28,738 bases of DNA from JBCDCU01 sp039180865 (GCA_039180865.1 JBCDCZ010000017.1:1-28738), one strand, 5' to 3'; shown: positions 1-8,472, counted from the stretch's first letter. Numbers and translations: made by a program. Notes: generated from the sequence alone by a model not told the origin.

Positions 1-195
1 GCCGAGCCGCGCCGTCGCAAAGGGCATGGCGAAGTAAACCATGACAGGGACCATGATCCCGGTCAGGATCAGCGTCCTAACTGGCAGGGCAAGATGAGCG
101 AGAACCGGCTCCAGGATCATGATCAATACGGTGATCAGGGGATAGACGACGATCCAGGTCAGGAAGGCCATCCGTGTCTTGCTATGCGCTGCCAT
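1..195 (-). CDS. small integral membrane protein, 3' end cut by window edge
   Basis: The open frame runs from an ATG at 195 through the left edge, giving 65 residues with no stop. Two hydrophobic stretches are visible, roughly residues 9-29 (FLTWIVVYPLITVLIMIL) and 38-58 (LPVRTLILTGIMVPVMVYF), so it spans the membrane at least twice. The pattern WIVVYPL...LPVRTLILT resembles the membrane module sometimes fused to antibiotic-biosynthesis-monooxygenase domains; this is recall of a family pattern, not a search result. The ATG lies one nucleotide after the stop of the upstream VOC gene (TAAGATG), so translation is probably coupled. It is the third gene of the 1461-to-1 operon. Confidence 0.65.
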   Translation of the reverse strand, partial: MAAHSKTRMAFLTWIVVYPLITVLIMILEPVLAHLALPVRTLILTGIMVPVMVYFAMPFATARLG

Positions 196-196
196 C

Positions 197-679
197 TTAA
201 CCCTCCCCTACGACGCTATCTGCTGCAAACTCGATCACGTTGCCCTGGTTATCCTGAACGAACGCAACGCGGCGGCCGATATCGGGAAAGCTTGTTGCCG
301 GAAAGAAGGCGGGCACGCCCTTTTCTGCAAGCTCATCCATCACCGCATCGACATCATCGACCTTGAAGGCCACGTGGCTGAAACCGGTGTCAATGAGGTG
401 CGCGTCGAGCGCGTCCGGTGTCTTGCGCGATTGAAACCGCTCGGGCTTTCCGACGATCTCGATCAGAAATCCGTTCTTTTCGAGATAAGCGAGGTGCATT
501 CCCGGAAAGTCCGGAACGGTCCATTCGACCTTGACCGTAAATCCGAGGTTTTCAGTCCACCAGGCGAGCGTCGCGTCATAATCGGCGGTGCCGAGCATCA
601 CGTGCTCCACCCGCGCACTGGAAAGGGGCGATCGCACGGCATTCTTCCTAGAATAAGGGGCTTGAGAGGCAGCAGTCAT
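197..679 (-). CDS. VOC / glyoxalase-fold family protein
   Basis: This 160-residue protein has the paired beta-alpha-beta-beta-beta layout of the vicinal oxygen chelate superfamily. The first module opens with EHVMLGTADYDATLAWW and the second with GFSHVAFKVDDVDAVM. Candidate metal ligands sit at the expected strand positions: His26, Glu74 (FLIEI), His102 (SHVAF) and Glu150 (NVIEFA). The family includes lactoylglutathione lyases, dioxygenases and resistance proteins; nothing in the sequence fixes the substrate. Its ATG overlaps the stop of the aldo/keto reductase by one base (TAATG), so the two are probably co-translated. The reductase partner fits a role in handling reactive carbonyls or an aromatic compound, but this is inference. 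Confidence 0.85.
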   Translation of the reverse strand: MTAASQAPYSRKNAVRSPLSSARVEHVMLGTADYDATLAWWTENLGFTVKVEWTVPDFPGMHLAYLEKNGFLIEIVGKPERFQSRKTPDALDAHLIDTGFSHVAFKVDDVDAVMDELAEKGVPAFFPATSFPDIGRRVAFVQDNQGNVIEFAADSVVGEG

Positions 680-1461
680 TACGCCGCCTCCCGTTCAAAA
701 CGATCTGCAGCGCCCATATTCTCTTCCAAATGCGCAATCGAGGTTGTGCCCGGAATGACGATGATGTTCGCAGAGCGGTCAAGGAGCCAGGAGAGTGCTT
801 CTTTCGGCGCGAGCGTTGCGCCCTGCCTCATCGGATGGGCGCCGAGCGGGCCATAGGGAATGAAAGCAATGCCGCGTTTTGCCGTATAATCGACAAGGGC
901 ATCGTCTCCGGTCTCTTCGAGGTTGAAGCGGTTCTGGACGCTTGCAATCGGCGCCACGGTCAAGGCCCGGTCGAGATCGAAGCGCGTCACATTGGAAAGC
1001 CCGATATGGCGGATCCGCCCGTCGGCCTTGGCTTCCGCGAGAGCCTGAACCGAGACTTCAATCGGCACATTCGGGTCGATCCGGTGAAGCTGGAAGAGAT
1101 CGATTTGATCGCGGCGCAGGTTGATAAGCGCCCGGTCGATCTGGCGGTGAAGTTCGTCGCGAGACCCGTTGATGAGGATCTGCCCCGGCCCTTTTTTGTC
1201 GACGCCGCCCTTGGTGGCAATCACTGCGTTGCGGCCCTCGAGCGCCTCACCGACGATCTGGTCCGCCGTCTCAGGCCCATAAGCATAGGCGCTATCAAAG
1301 AACGTCACGCCAAGGTCATGGGCACGGCGAAGAAGCGAGACGCCTCCCTGCCAATCCGGGTAAGGGCCGAAATTACCAGGTTTTCCGGTGAGCCGCATGG
1401 CGCCATAGCCAAGCCGGTTCACTGTCAAATCTCCGCCGATTGCAAATGTATGGGTCATCAT
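679..1461 (-). CDS. aldo/keto reductase family oxidoreductase
   Basis: This is an NAD(P)H-dependent oxidoreductase of the (beta/alpha)8 barrel AKR superfamily. Numbering from the chosen start, the catalytic tetrad is visible as Asp56 (FFDSAYAYG), Tyr61, Lys84 (IATKGG) and His126 (LFQLHRID). The N-terminal IGGDLTVNRLGYGAMRLTG and the late IIVIPGTTSIAHLEEN cofactor-binding segment are typical of the family. I start it at 1461 because AAGG lies five bases upstream and the family normally begins just before IGGDL; an in-frame ATG also exists at 1503 and another ATG at 1458. It is the first gene of a three-gene minus-strand operon and divergent from the LysR gene at 1568, which is the obvious candidate regulator. 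The physiological substrate is unknown. Confidence 0.9.
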   Translation of the reverse strand: MMTHTFAIGGDLTVNRLGYGAMRLTGKPGNFGPYPDWQGGVSLLRRAHDLGVTFFDSAYAYGPETADQIVGEALEGRNAVIATKGGVDKKGPGQILINGSRDELHRQIDRALINLRRDQIDLFQLHRIDPNVPIEVSVQALAEAKADGRIRHIGLSNVTRFDLDRALTVAPIASVQNRFNLEETGDDALVDYTAKRGIAFIPYGPLGAHPMRQGATLAPKEALSWLLDRSANIIVIPGTTSIAHLEENMGAADRFEREAA

Positions 1462-1567
1462 GGTCACCTTGTTGTCTGTCATGTGTTTTGTTCGATGAGC
1501 CAAAGATGCGCGTTTTCCTGTTATTCGTGTAGCGCCTGTTAATGGTTTTCAGTTATACGTTTCCTGT
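1462..1567. promoter_or_regulatory. divergent AKR / LysR control region with CCTGTTA direct repeats
   Basis: This 106-bp region separates the aldo/keto reductase operon from its divergent LysR regulator. CCTGTTA occurs at 1517-1523 and 1535-1541, 18 bp apart start to start, with a third partial copy CCTGTAT at 1563-1569 over the LysR start codon. LysR-type proteins usually bind tandem sites in such regions; assigning these repeats to the regulator is inference. Confidence 0.4.
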
Positions 1568-2479
1568 ATGACCAAAGCCCTCGACCGTCTCACCCTTCTC
1601 GACACATTCGTCAGGATTGCCGAACGCGGATCGATCAGCGCGGCTGCCCGCGATCTCAATCTCTCGCAGGCGTCCGCCAGCCGGCAATTGAAAGAGCTTG
1701 AGACACGGTTCGGCGCTGAACTCATCCGCCGGACCACACATTCCCTCGCCCTCACCCAGGCCGGTCAGGAACTCTTGACTGACGCCCGCGATATGCTGGC
1801 GCGCTGGGAAGGGATCGAAGAGCGCCATATGGAAGGCGGCGATGAGAGCGTGCGCGGACCGCTTAAAGTGATTGGGCCGGTCGCCCTCGGGCAGCTCTAC
1901 CTTGCTGACATCGCGCTTGATTTTCAGATGGCCCATCCGGCGGTGTCGCTCACCTGGGAGCTTGACGACAGTCCGATCCGCTTTGCCGAGACGGGTTGCG
2001 ATTGCTGGATCAAGGTCGGCCCGGTACCGGACGAGACATTGATCCTGAAACCGCTGGGCAAGATCGAACGTCTCGTGGTGGCGCATCCGTCGCTCTTGGA
2101 CAGCGGGACCGCCGAGGACCCCGACGACGTTTCGCGCCTCCCCTTTCTGGCGCTTTCCCCTTATGAGGGCGGGCGGCCGAAGCTTAATTCATCCAGTGGC
2201 GAAACACAGGTGATCGAACCGGAGATTGCCGTTTCCACCAACAATATCTTCGCGCTTCATCGGGCGGCCTTGAAGGGCGTCGGCGCTGCGGTCCTGCCGA
2301 AATGGTTCGTCGAGGCTGATCTTCAGGCGGGCCGCCTCGTGGATGTTCTGCCGGACTGGCGCGCGCCGGACCTTCAAATCAGTGCGGCCTATCTTCCGGC
2401 CCGCCACCAGCCCCGGCGCCTCTCGCTCTTTCTGGAAACGCTTCAAAAAGACGTGCCGAAGATCCCGGGGATCGGTTGA
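1568..2479 (+). CDS. LysR-family transcriptional regulator (LysR1)
   Basis: This 303-residue protein has usual LysR length. The N-terminal winged helix-turn-helix is seen at about residues 8-65 (AERGSISAAARDLNLSQAS then SRQLKELETRFGAELIRR). The periplasmic-binding-like effector domain follows from about residue 90 (GPLKVIGPVALGQLYL) to the C terminus. It is divergent from the aldo/keto reductase operon and probably controls it, as LysR regulators commonly do. No clear Shine-Dalgarno precedes the ATG. The last 18 codons, the stop and a few bases beyond are repeated in degenerate form at 4253-4322, beyond the WD40 gene. The gene converges on that WD40 gene with 52 bp between the stops. Confidence 0.92.
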   Translation: MTKALDRLTLLDTFVRIAERGSISAAARDLNLSQASASRQLKELETRFGAELIRRTTHSLALTQAGQELLTDARDMLARWEGIEERHMEGGDESVRGPLKVIGPVALGQLYLADIALDFQMAHPAVSLTWELDDSPIRFAETGCDCWIKVGPVPDETLILKPLGKIERLVVAHPSLLDSGTAEDPDDVSRLPFLALSPYEGGRPKLNSSSGETQVIEPEIAVSTNNIFALHRAALKGVGAAVLPKWFVEADLQAGRLVDVLPDWRAPDLQISAAYLPARHQPRRLSLFLETLQKDVPKIPGIG

Positions 2480-2492
2480 AGGGGGGACGGTA
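2426..2492 (+). repeat. LysR1 3' tail, proximal copy of direct repeat
   Basis: This is the 3' end of LysR1, its stop codon and a short downstream stretch. It matches 4253-4318. From CTC to TGA I count 48 of 54 positions identical, with one single-base deletion in the distal copy. Similarity runs about 17 bp past the stop through GGGGGACG...CGAGG. Confidence 0.75.
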
Positions 2493-2531
2493 CGAGGCAA
2501 AGATATCTGCAGCTTTGCCAATCCGCGGATT

Positions 2532-4199
2532 TTACAGGAAATCCTCAAGCCTCGCCAAAGCAACGCGGCCGTCAATGGTGCCGATCAACAAATCCCTACC
2601 CTTGACGGCGCACGAAACGATTGCGGTCGAAACCCCATCAGGCGCGAAGATCATGTCCTTCCGGCGGGCTCCGGTTTCCTGATTGAAGACGCGGCATTTT
2701 CCATTCAACAGAAAGGCGATCACCACATTGGCTTCCGGGATGACTTTGAGTGTCGTTGCGGCGGCATCAAGCGTCACCCGCCATTCTTCCATGCCGCTCT
2801 TAAGGTCCCGTTTGTAGAGAAAACAGAACACTTTTTTACCGGAAAAGCGCCTATAATGCTCCCCCGCCACGAAGATCGATTGGGACGATCTTTCCTGCAG
2901 AAAAGCGAACGTGCATTCCATTGCATGGCTGGCATCGCTCCCGTCATCTTCGAAGATTTGCCAGTGCCGTCGAATGGTAAGATCGTCGTTGAGGCTACAA
3001 AACCATTTCCTCTTACGAGGCGGCACCCAGTGATCTATGGGCTGCCAGAACAAATTATAGTCTTTCAGAAAGAACAATCGCGGGGCGTCGTCGATCCGAA
3101 GGAAATGGTTGATGGCCTCGTAATCGCCGAGGTCCACATCTTTCCATTCCCCGTTTGAATAGATGGCGTCGCGAACGGATAACGGCATCAGGCGCAACAC
3201 AGACCTGTCTCTGCGGCCTAGCATGGACCCCTTGGCCGAACGCGAAAATGTATGAGCACCGGGCCTTTCGACCATTTCCGCAAGACCGCCCTTCGCATAG
3301 CGGTAGAGCTTGGTGTGAAACGCCGGAGGCCAAGCGTCCTCCCCGATTAGTATTGTCACATGAACAATCGGGTCGCTCCCGCCAAACACTTCGCAGCCAT
3401 GTCCCGCCCCCTTCAGGACGTTTGTGCGTTCGTCGTCAAGGCGCACGGTCTGAAGCAGGCAATCATCATGGACAAAGCCGATCTCACGATCCGGAAACCA
3501 GGCGACGTCCCAGATCGGCGAGCGGGTTTTGAGCGTGCCTGATCCGCAAAGTTTTGAAAGGGCGCCCGGTATATCGTCTTCTTTTGGCGCAAAACGCATG
3601 TCGGCTTCGACCGTCTTTCCTGAAACCGGGTTTTGGTGCTGGATTTGCAGTTGAGCGAAACTGCTTTCATCGCCGTCTTTCGGGACGTCACCGGTAAAGG
3701 GTGCGCTCAGGAGAAAGTACAGATCGTGGATATCACCGAGCGAAGGGTCGTCCTCACCGAGACCTTCATCCCAGGGCCCTGCATAGGCGAGAACGGTATC
3801 GCCGCCTTCAGAAAACGCGACCCTTGAGATTTCTGGTGTTTGTCCCATTGGATGGAAGATTTCATTCGTTTTCCAGTTCCACAAAAGGAGTTCGCCGTCA
3901 AAAGACCAGCCTCCGTCATAGGAACCGGCACCAATCGCTAGGACCGGGAGATCAGGATGAAACGCCACATCGTTTACGGGAAAGGCGTGCCGCTCGAAAG
4001 CTGCGAACGGGTGACGGTGCCCTTTTCTGTAAAGGCCAAGCCGGCGTGCCGGTTTTCTCCCCGCATTGGCGCGACGGGCCGGTGGCTCGGTAAGGCGTCG
4101 GAATTCAGAAGAAACCGCCACCAGATCGCCGCTTTTGTTATGAAAGACCCCGGTAATATCCCCGGTACCGGGAAGGGAAACATCATCTAAAAATATCAT
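2532..4199 (-). CDS. WD40/beta-propeller-like protein of unknown function
   Basis: This 555-residue protein carries blade-like segments: HAFPVNDVAFHPDLPVLAIG (about 71-90) with LLLWNWK (about 104-110), TPEISRVAFSEGGDTVLAYA (about 121-140), and a C-terminal blade-like stretch ending DLLIGTIDGRVALARL. I infer a beta-propeller that binds partners rather than an enzyme. There is no signal peptide or membrane segment, so it is probably cytoplasmic. It stands alone, convergent with LysR1, and looks somewhat less GC-rich than its neighbours. It is bracketed by the intact LysR1 tail (2426-2492) and a decayed copy of it (4253-4322), which suggests it was inserted in reverse orientation. The start at 4199 has only a weak GGGG close upstream. 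Confidence 0.75.
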   Translation of the reverse strand: MIFLDDVSLPGTGDITGVFHNKSGDLVAVSSEFRRLTEPPARRANAGRKPARRLGLYRKGHRHPFAAFERHAFPVNDVAFHPDLPVLAIGAGSYDGGWSFDGELLLWNWKTNEIFHPMGQTPEISRVAFSEGGDTVLAYAGPWDEGLGEDDPSLGDIHDLYFLLSAPFTGDVPKDGDESSFAQLQIQHQNPVSGKTVEADMRFAPKEDDIPGALSKLCGSGTLKTRSPIWDVAWFPDREIGFVHDDCLLQTVRLDDERTNVLKGAGHGCEVFGGSDPIVHVTILIGEDAWPPAFHTKLYRYAKGGLAEMVERPGAHTFSRSAKGSMLGRRDRSVLRLMPLSVRDAIYSNGEWKDVDLGDYEAINHFLRIDDAPRLFFLKDYNLFWQPIDHWVPPRKRKWFCSLNDDLTIRRHWQIFEDDGSDASHAMECTFAFLQERSSQSIFVAGEHYRRFSGKKVFCFLYKRDLKSGMEEWRVTLDAAATTLKVIPEANVVIAFLLNGKCRVFNQETGARRKDMIFAPDGVSTAIVSCAVKGRDLLIGTIDGRVALARLEDFL

Positions 4200-4252
4200 G
4201 TCCCCGCAATACTATGGCGGTTCTATGAAGTCGAGCAGGCGGTGCGCAGGGG

Positions 4253-4322
4253 CTCATTCTTGAAGCGCTTCAAAAGAGGTGCCGAAGATCCCCGGGATCG
4301 GTTGAGGGGGATGTTGCGAGGT
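4253..4322 (+). pseudogene. decayed copy of LysR1 3' end
   Basis: The stretch reads as the last codons of LysR1 (L-L-E-L-Q-K then VPKIPGIG and TGA), but a one-base deletion at the AAAA run puts the two halves in different frames. The stop context (GGTTGAGGGGG) is retained. No further LysR homology is visible upstream of about 4250, so only the tail survives. It lies just upstream of the WD40 gene start on the opposite strand and just before a block of intergenic repeats. Confidence 0.75.
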
Positions 4323-4352
4323 CTCAGTACGAGTGGAAATATCTTCTCGCCC

Positions 4353-4680
4353 CGGCTTCCCCGATCTAGTCAGGGACAGGCTCTGGCCAGGGAAACAAGT
4401 GGCAGTTACGGGCTCAAGCTACGCTCATGATGCCCGTGGAACGTCCGCCCTGGGCCCCGGCCCATACTCGTTCTGGGGCCAGGGAAACGAATGGGGGGTA
4501 TGGGGCGTTGCGGCTGACATAGATTTCTTTGATCCACAATTGGCGTTCCGCGGGATGAAGGCTCTCTCTTTCTGATTTCCCGGGCTTGACCCGGGATCCA
4601 GAAATAAGCGTGCCGCATACTCAGGTGAAAACGGGACCACCCATCCGGTGCGATAAGCGCCGGATTGTGCCCGCCCCCTA
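4353..4680 (+). repeat. mosaic intergenic repeat block A
   Basis: Modules seen in order are a diverged R1-like stretch (4353-4390), R2 (4450-4494, CTGGGCCCCGG...CAGGGAAACGAATGG), R1 (4576-4602, TTTCCCGGGCTTGACCCGGG then ATCCAGA) and R3 (4641-4680, CCATCCGGTGCGATAAGCGC then CGGATTGTGCCCG). R1 and R2 are self-complementary and would fold as hairpins. R3 overlaps the stop codon of the cyclopropane synthase gene at 4678-4680. The remainder of the 4200-4677 gap holds the LysR1 tail copy and nothing else I can name. Confidence 0.75.
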
Positions 4681-5937
4681 TCCGACCTCCATCAGCGGCG
4701 CGCGTTCTGACGTAGTTTGCGCAGAGGGCCCGTAAAGATAATCGCGCCTGATCGGCACCTGATCGATCGCCTTTGCAAGCTGGAACTGAAAAACCGCCAG
4801 ATGATTGTGCCGAAATGTCTGTTCGCAGGCGGCAAGATAAAATCGCCACATCCTGACAAAGCGCGCGTCGTAAAGTGCCCGCGCCTTATCCTCGTTCCCG
4901 ACAAACCGATCATACCAATGGCGCAGCGTATAGGCGTAATGAAGCCGCCAGCACTCAATATCGGTTGCCCAGAGCGCCTCATTTTCAACCGACCGCATCA
5001 CTTCCGAAACAGATGGAATATAGCCGCCCGGGAAGATGTATTTGTCGATCCAGGGGCTTGGACCGCGGGGCGGCAGTGCGCAGCCGATTGTGTGAATGAG
5101 GGCGATCCCGTCCGCCTTAAGACGCCTGCGTATCGCTCTGAAATAGCTCTCAAAACATTGCTTGCCGACATGTTCGAACATGCCGACGGAAACAATCCGG
5201 TCAAAGGTGCCCTCAACCTCGCGGTAATCCGCGAGACGAAACTCCACGGCGTTCGAAAGCTTTTCCTCTTCAGCGCGGCGCACCGCATAAGCGTGCTGTT
5301 CTTTCGAAAGCGTGATCCCGGTGACCCTCGCGCCATAATCGCGCGCAAGCATCAGCGCCATGCCGCCCCAACCGCAGCCGATATCGAGAACCCGCATATT
5401 CGGTGCGATCATGAGTTTGCGGGCAATATGCCGTTTCTTATTGTCCTGGGCCGCCTCAAGCGTTTCAGCCGGGTGCTTGAAATAGGCGCAGGAATATTGC
5501 CGGTCGTCGTCAAGAAAGAGATCGTAGAGGCTCTCTGAAAGATCGTAATGATGGGCAACATTCCGCCGTGCCCTGCCGATCACATTGCCTTGCGATAATC
5601 CCTGCAAGGCCGTGCGGGCTTTCACCAAAGGCTTTTGCCACCAGATCCGCTTTCGGGCGTCGCTGTAAAGATTGGAAAAAAGAAGCGCGAGGAAGCCTTG
5701 CAGGTCATCGCCGTCAATCGTCAACGTGCCGTCCATATAGGCTTCGCCGAGCGCCATTTCCGGATTGAGCGCCAGACGCCGGACGGTCTTATCGGTGTGG
5801 AGCCTGACGGTAAGAGATGCACTTGTGACCTTGCCGAAAGAGCAAATCTTTCCATCCGGCATGACAAGATTGAGCGAGCCGTACTGCCAGACGGTCAAAA
5901 GTGCTTTGGTAAGTGCATGTTTCCAGAGCGTCGTCAT
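4678..5937 (-). CDS. cfa: cyclopropane-fatty-acyl-phospholipid synthase
   Basis: This 419-residue enzyme transfers a methylene group from S-adenosylmethionine onto the double bond of an unsaturated acyl chain in membrane phospholipid. The SAM motif VLDIGCGWGG is at residues 183-192, followed by the family signature SVGMFEHVG (250-258). YSCAYF (about 148-153) and FPGGYIPSV (about 302-310) are also typical. An N-terminal lipid-binding domain (residues 1-100, MALGEAYMDGTLTIDGDDL) is present, so the length is normal. A strong AAGGAGG lies six bases before the ATG. The isoaspartate methyltransferase gene is 185 bp upstream on the same strand, so they may share a transcript. Its stop lies inside an intergenic repeat module. 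Cyclopropanation is generally linked to acid and stationary-phase stress. Confidence 0.95.
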   Translation of the reverse strand: MTTLWKHALTKALLTVWQYGSLNLVMPDGKICSFGKVTSASLTVRLHTDKTVRRLALNPEMALGEAYMDGTLTIDGDDLQGFLALLFSNLYSDARKRIWWQKPLVKARTALQGLSQGNVIGRARRNVAHHYDLSESLYDLFLDDDRQYSCAYFKHPAETLEAAQDNKKRHIARKLMIAPNMRVLDIGCGWGGMALMLARDYGARVTGITLSKEQHAYAVRRAEEEKLSNAVEFRLADYREVEGTFDRIVSVGMFEHVGKQCFESYFRAIRRRLKADGIALIHTIGCALPPRGPSPWIDKYIFPGGYIPSVSEVMRSVENEALWATDIECWRLHYAYTLRHWYDRFVGNEDKARALYDARFVRMWRFYLAACEQTFRHNHLAVFQFQLAKAIDQVPIRRDYLYGPSAQTTSERAPLMEVG

Positions 5938-6122
5938 GGTGTGCCTCCTTCAAAAAAGGATGCTCCAAATGGTCCCGATCAATGGAACCCAAGACCGCCA
6001 ATCAGCCTCACGCGTCGTTCACCCGGCGACGCTTTTCATGATGAGGCGATCATCGAAAATACCATGTTAAAGAGGATGCACATTGATGATGATCAGAAAA
6101 TGGCGTCCCCTGTTCTTATGCT

Positions 6123-6812
6123 TCAATCCGCATTGGCGGTTTTCTCCTCCCCGTCCTCATCTTCTGAAAGCCAGGCCTCCCCGCCAATCAGCGGAACAAA
6201 CCGGACATCGGCGAGGGTCTCATGATCGTATCGCCCGGTTTCCCGCCGCGTGATGCGGATGAGGTCCTGACCGGCAAAACTGTCACCCACCGGGATCACC
6301 ATCCGGCCGCCCGGCGCCAGTTGGTCTTTCAGTGTTTCCGGGACGTTCGGAGATCCGGCTGAAACCAGTATGGCGTCAAAGGGCGCATGCTCCGCCCATC
6401 CCCGCGTTCCATCAGCATGAAGGATATGGACACTTTCATATCCTGCCGCTTTGAGGTTCTGTGCGGCCTTTTCCGCAAGGCTTTCAATCCGTTCTATGGC
6501 ATGGACCTCGCCGGCTATCTCAGAAAGGACCGCTGCCGCATATCCCGAACCGGCGCCGACTTCGAGGACTTTTTCGCCGCCCTTGAGTGCGAGCGCCTCG
6601 ACCATAAAGGCAACGATGAAGGGTTGCGAAATCGTCTGACCGTCTCCGATCGGCAAGGGCTTGTCGTCATAAGCGTCTTCGGAAAACCCCTTTGAAACAA
6701 ACGCTTCCCGGGGGACTTTCCCCATTGCAGCAAGGACGAGGGGATCGCGCACCCCCCGATCGGAAATCTGCCTCTCGACCATTTGGCGTCGTGCTCTATC
6801 GAACGGGGTCAT
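6123..6812 (-). CDS. pcm: protein-L-isoaspartate O-methyltransferase
   Basis: This enzyme repairs isoaspartyl residues that form in ageing proteins, using S-adenosylmethionine. The conserved GDGQTISQP is at residues 56-64 and the SAM-binding VLEVGAGSGYAAA begins at 82; LAPGGRMVIPVG is also typical. Length is 229 residues, normal for the family plus a short acidic C-terminal tail (SEDEDGEE). I chose the ATG at 6812 because AGGAGG lies six bases upstream; an in-frame ATG at 6842 would add ten residues outside the conserved region. It precedes the cyclopropane synthase gene on the same strand, and both act in damage or stationary-phase maintenance. Confidence 0.93.
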   Translation of the reverse strand: MTPFDRARRQMVERQISDRGVRDPLVLAAMGKVPREAFVSKGFSEDAYDDKPLPIGDGQTISQPFIVAFMVEALALKGGEKVLEVGAGSGYAAAVLSEIAGEVHAIERIESLAEKAAQNLKAAGYESVHILHADGTRGWAEHAPFDAILVSAGSPNVPETLKDQLAPGGRMVIPVGDSFAGQDLIRITRRETGRYDHETLADVRFVPLIGGEAWLSEDEDGEEKTANAD

Positions 6813-7179
6813 GGCGGTCCTCCTGGCTTTCGGACGCCACATTAGGAAATCTGCGTAAGTTGGGATTTAATCCAGATCAAACGGGTGTGGAGCGAGCAGC
6901 CAATTCGCTACAAGCTGCCCGGCCGAAATTACGCCATAGCAAACAGGGTCTGTGGGGTGTGATGGAGATTGTGCCCGTACCGAAGGTGGGTGCGTATGCG
7001 CCCGGTCCCACAAATCAGAAAGGGGCCGGGAACACGCTCGCCGCCCCTTTCCTCGACTTTTAAAAACCGTCCTAACCTGCTGTTTACCCGCATTGTCTTC
7101 TATTTTCGTATTTACCTGACAAAAGCGATATTCCCTGCTTTCATAGGCACAGTTATTTTTTGAAAAATGAGATTTTTTG
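6813..7179. other. gene-free interval with one inverted R4 repeat module
   Basis: No gene is supported here. From about 6958 to 7030 the sequence matches the R4 module in reverse orientation (GTGCCCGTACCGAAGGTGGG, then GAAAGGGGCCGGG). The AT-rich stretch 7080-7179 probably carries the promoter of the secreted-protein gene, but I cannot pick convincing -35 and -10 elements. Confidence 0.5.
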
Positions 7180-7767
7180 ATGCGCTTCAATCGACGGCAT
7201 GCCCTTTCGGTCTATTCGTTCAAGGCCATTACGCGCCTCACCGTCATGCCGCTTGTGCTCGGCTTTTCTTTCATCGCAGTACCGGCCCATGCCGACACCG
7301 AAACCGCGCCTCAGACACTGGGCGAAAGCCTTTCAAGGTTCGCCCTGCAGGCATCCCCGCGTGCCGCCGAACCGGAAAAGCCTCAAGCAGACCCGCTGGA
7401 ATTCCGGTTCTTCAGATTGCAGGCGCTTGCCTGGGAGACCGGCAGAACCGGCGAAAACACGCTGATCCTTTCTTACGACCGCAAAAAGCCTGCACCCCGG
7501 CTTGATCCGGGTTCTGCAAAGGAAGGGCTTTCCCGGTTGACGGCCTTGCTTGAGGGGACGTGTGCTGCCGATCTCGGCACAAAGAGCAAAGCTGTTTATT
7601 TTATGAAGGCAAAGCGCGAGTTCATCGGCGTCTCGTTTAACACCGTGCAGTTTGATCTTTCATGGGCGTTGCGTCCCGCCGACCGGAGCCGAACCGGCCA
7701 AAAGGCGATCCGCCAGACCTTTCAGCTGATTGACGGTACATGCAGGGCGGTTTTCGAGACGTCATGA
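7180..7767 (+). CDS. secreted protein of unknown function
   Basis: This 195-residue protein begins with a basic N terminus and a hydrophobic core (LTVMPLVLGFSFIAV), then an AHA cleavage motif before DTETAP, so it is probably exported by Sec. The mature part contains LEFRFFRLQALAWE and a C-terminal region with two cysteines (EGTCAADLG and DGTCRAVFE) that could form a disulphide in the periplasm. I recognise no family. ATG at 7180 and TTG at 7177 are both possible starts and neither has a strong ribosome binding site. An overlapping frame from 7167 is less likely because it lacks a signal sequence. It appears to be a single-gene unit followed by repeats. Confidence 0.7.
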   Translation: MRFNRRHALSVYSFKAITRLTVMPLVLGFSFIAVPAHADTETAPQTLGESLSRFALQASPRAAEPEKPQADPLEFRFFRLQALAWETGRTGENTLILSYDRKKPAPRLDPGSAKEGLSRLTALLEGTCAADLGTKSKAVYFMKAKREFIGVSFNTVQFDLSWALRPADRSRTGQKAIRQTFQLIDGTCRAVFETS

Positions 7768-7778
7768 CGAGGCACTCT

Positions 7779-8270
7779 CATCCGGTGCGTAAGCGCCGGA
7801 TTGCGCCCGTCCAGCCCCGCTCTATTCGTTTGGGGGTAGAGCGCAAACGCCCACCTCCCCGAAAACAAAAAGGGACTGGGCACAATCCTGATATCGGGGC
7901 AACATCAGGTGGAGTTTGAGTTCGGAGGCTCGGTGCGCGTGGCGTGTTTAAACTGGGCCCCGGCTCGAAGGCCGGGGAACGGGTGGCTGGTTGTCGGGTA
8001 TTGAACAAGCACCGAGAGGGGTTTCCATCTAGAAGGATGTTTGTTGCTAGAAGGCTCTCACCCCTGCCTTCCCGGCCTTGAGCCGGGATCCAGGAAAAAC
8101 CTCCACCAGCAGATCAGTCGCCTTGGAGACGTCATTTTCCCAACGCTTTCCCATCCTATCGCAAAACGGCAGACTGCGCCCCTCCCGCCCACGATATCCG
8201 TTTCTTGGGGGTCTGGCGCATGCGCCCACCTCCCCGAGAGAAGAAGGGGGCCGGGCACATTCCTTGGTCA
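7779..8270 (+). repeat. mosaic intergenic repeat block B
   Basis: Modules run R3 (7779-7820), R4 (7829-7896, CCCACCTCCCCGAAAAC then AAAAAGGGACTGGGC), R2 (7952-7996, CTGGGCCCCGGCTCGAAGGC then CGGGGAACGGGTGG) and R1 (8067-8093), followed by a diverged second R3/R4 pair (8155-8270). Together with the unassigned stretch 8271-8472 this fills the gap between the secreted protein and the TetR gene. No credible gene is visible in it. Confidence 0.75.
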
Positions 8271-8472
8271 TGGAGCACAGCAAGGCGCTTGCTCCTCGCC
8301 GATCCTCCCTTTTCAATTGATCGCACTGCATCTGGGGTTGGCCTCCACTGACGGCGGCTCCAAGCCCGGAAACGCAAGACGAGAAAACGTTCTGACCGTG
8401 AAAAGCGGGTTTTCTGAACAGCCGCAACGGGATCACTACGCGAGAGTGAATATTGCTGCCTCTCACACGCAC

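Noticed and set aside
730..1542. 270-codon plus-strand frame opposite the aldo/keto reductase
   Set aside because: It is a shadow of a gene with a complete AKR catalytic tetrad on the minus strand; GC-rich DNA often leaves the complementary frame open.
4717..5538. 273-codon plus-strand frame
   Set aside because: It lies entirely opposite the cyclopropane synthase gene and has no ribosome binding site or motifs.
7176..7189. TTGAT-GCGC-TTCAA resembling an FNR box
   Set aside because: It overlaps the start codon of the secreted-protein gene, a position unsuited to activation, and probably matches by chance.
7167..7505. Alternative 112-codon frame at the secreted-protein locus
   Set aside because: It starts earlier but is not a signal-peptide protein. 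The overlapping frame from 7180 has a clean Sec signal and AHA site.
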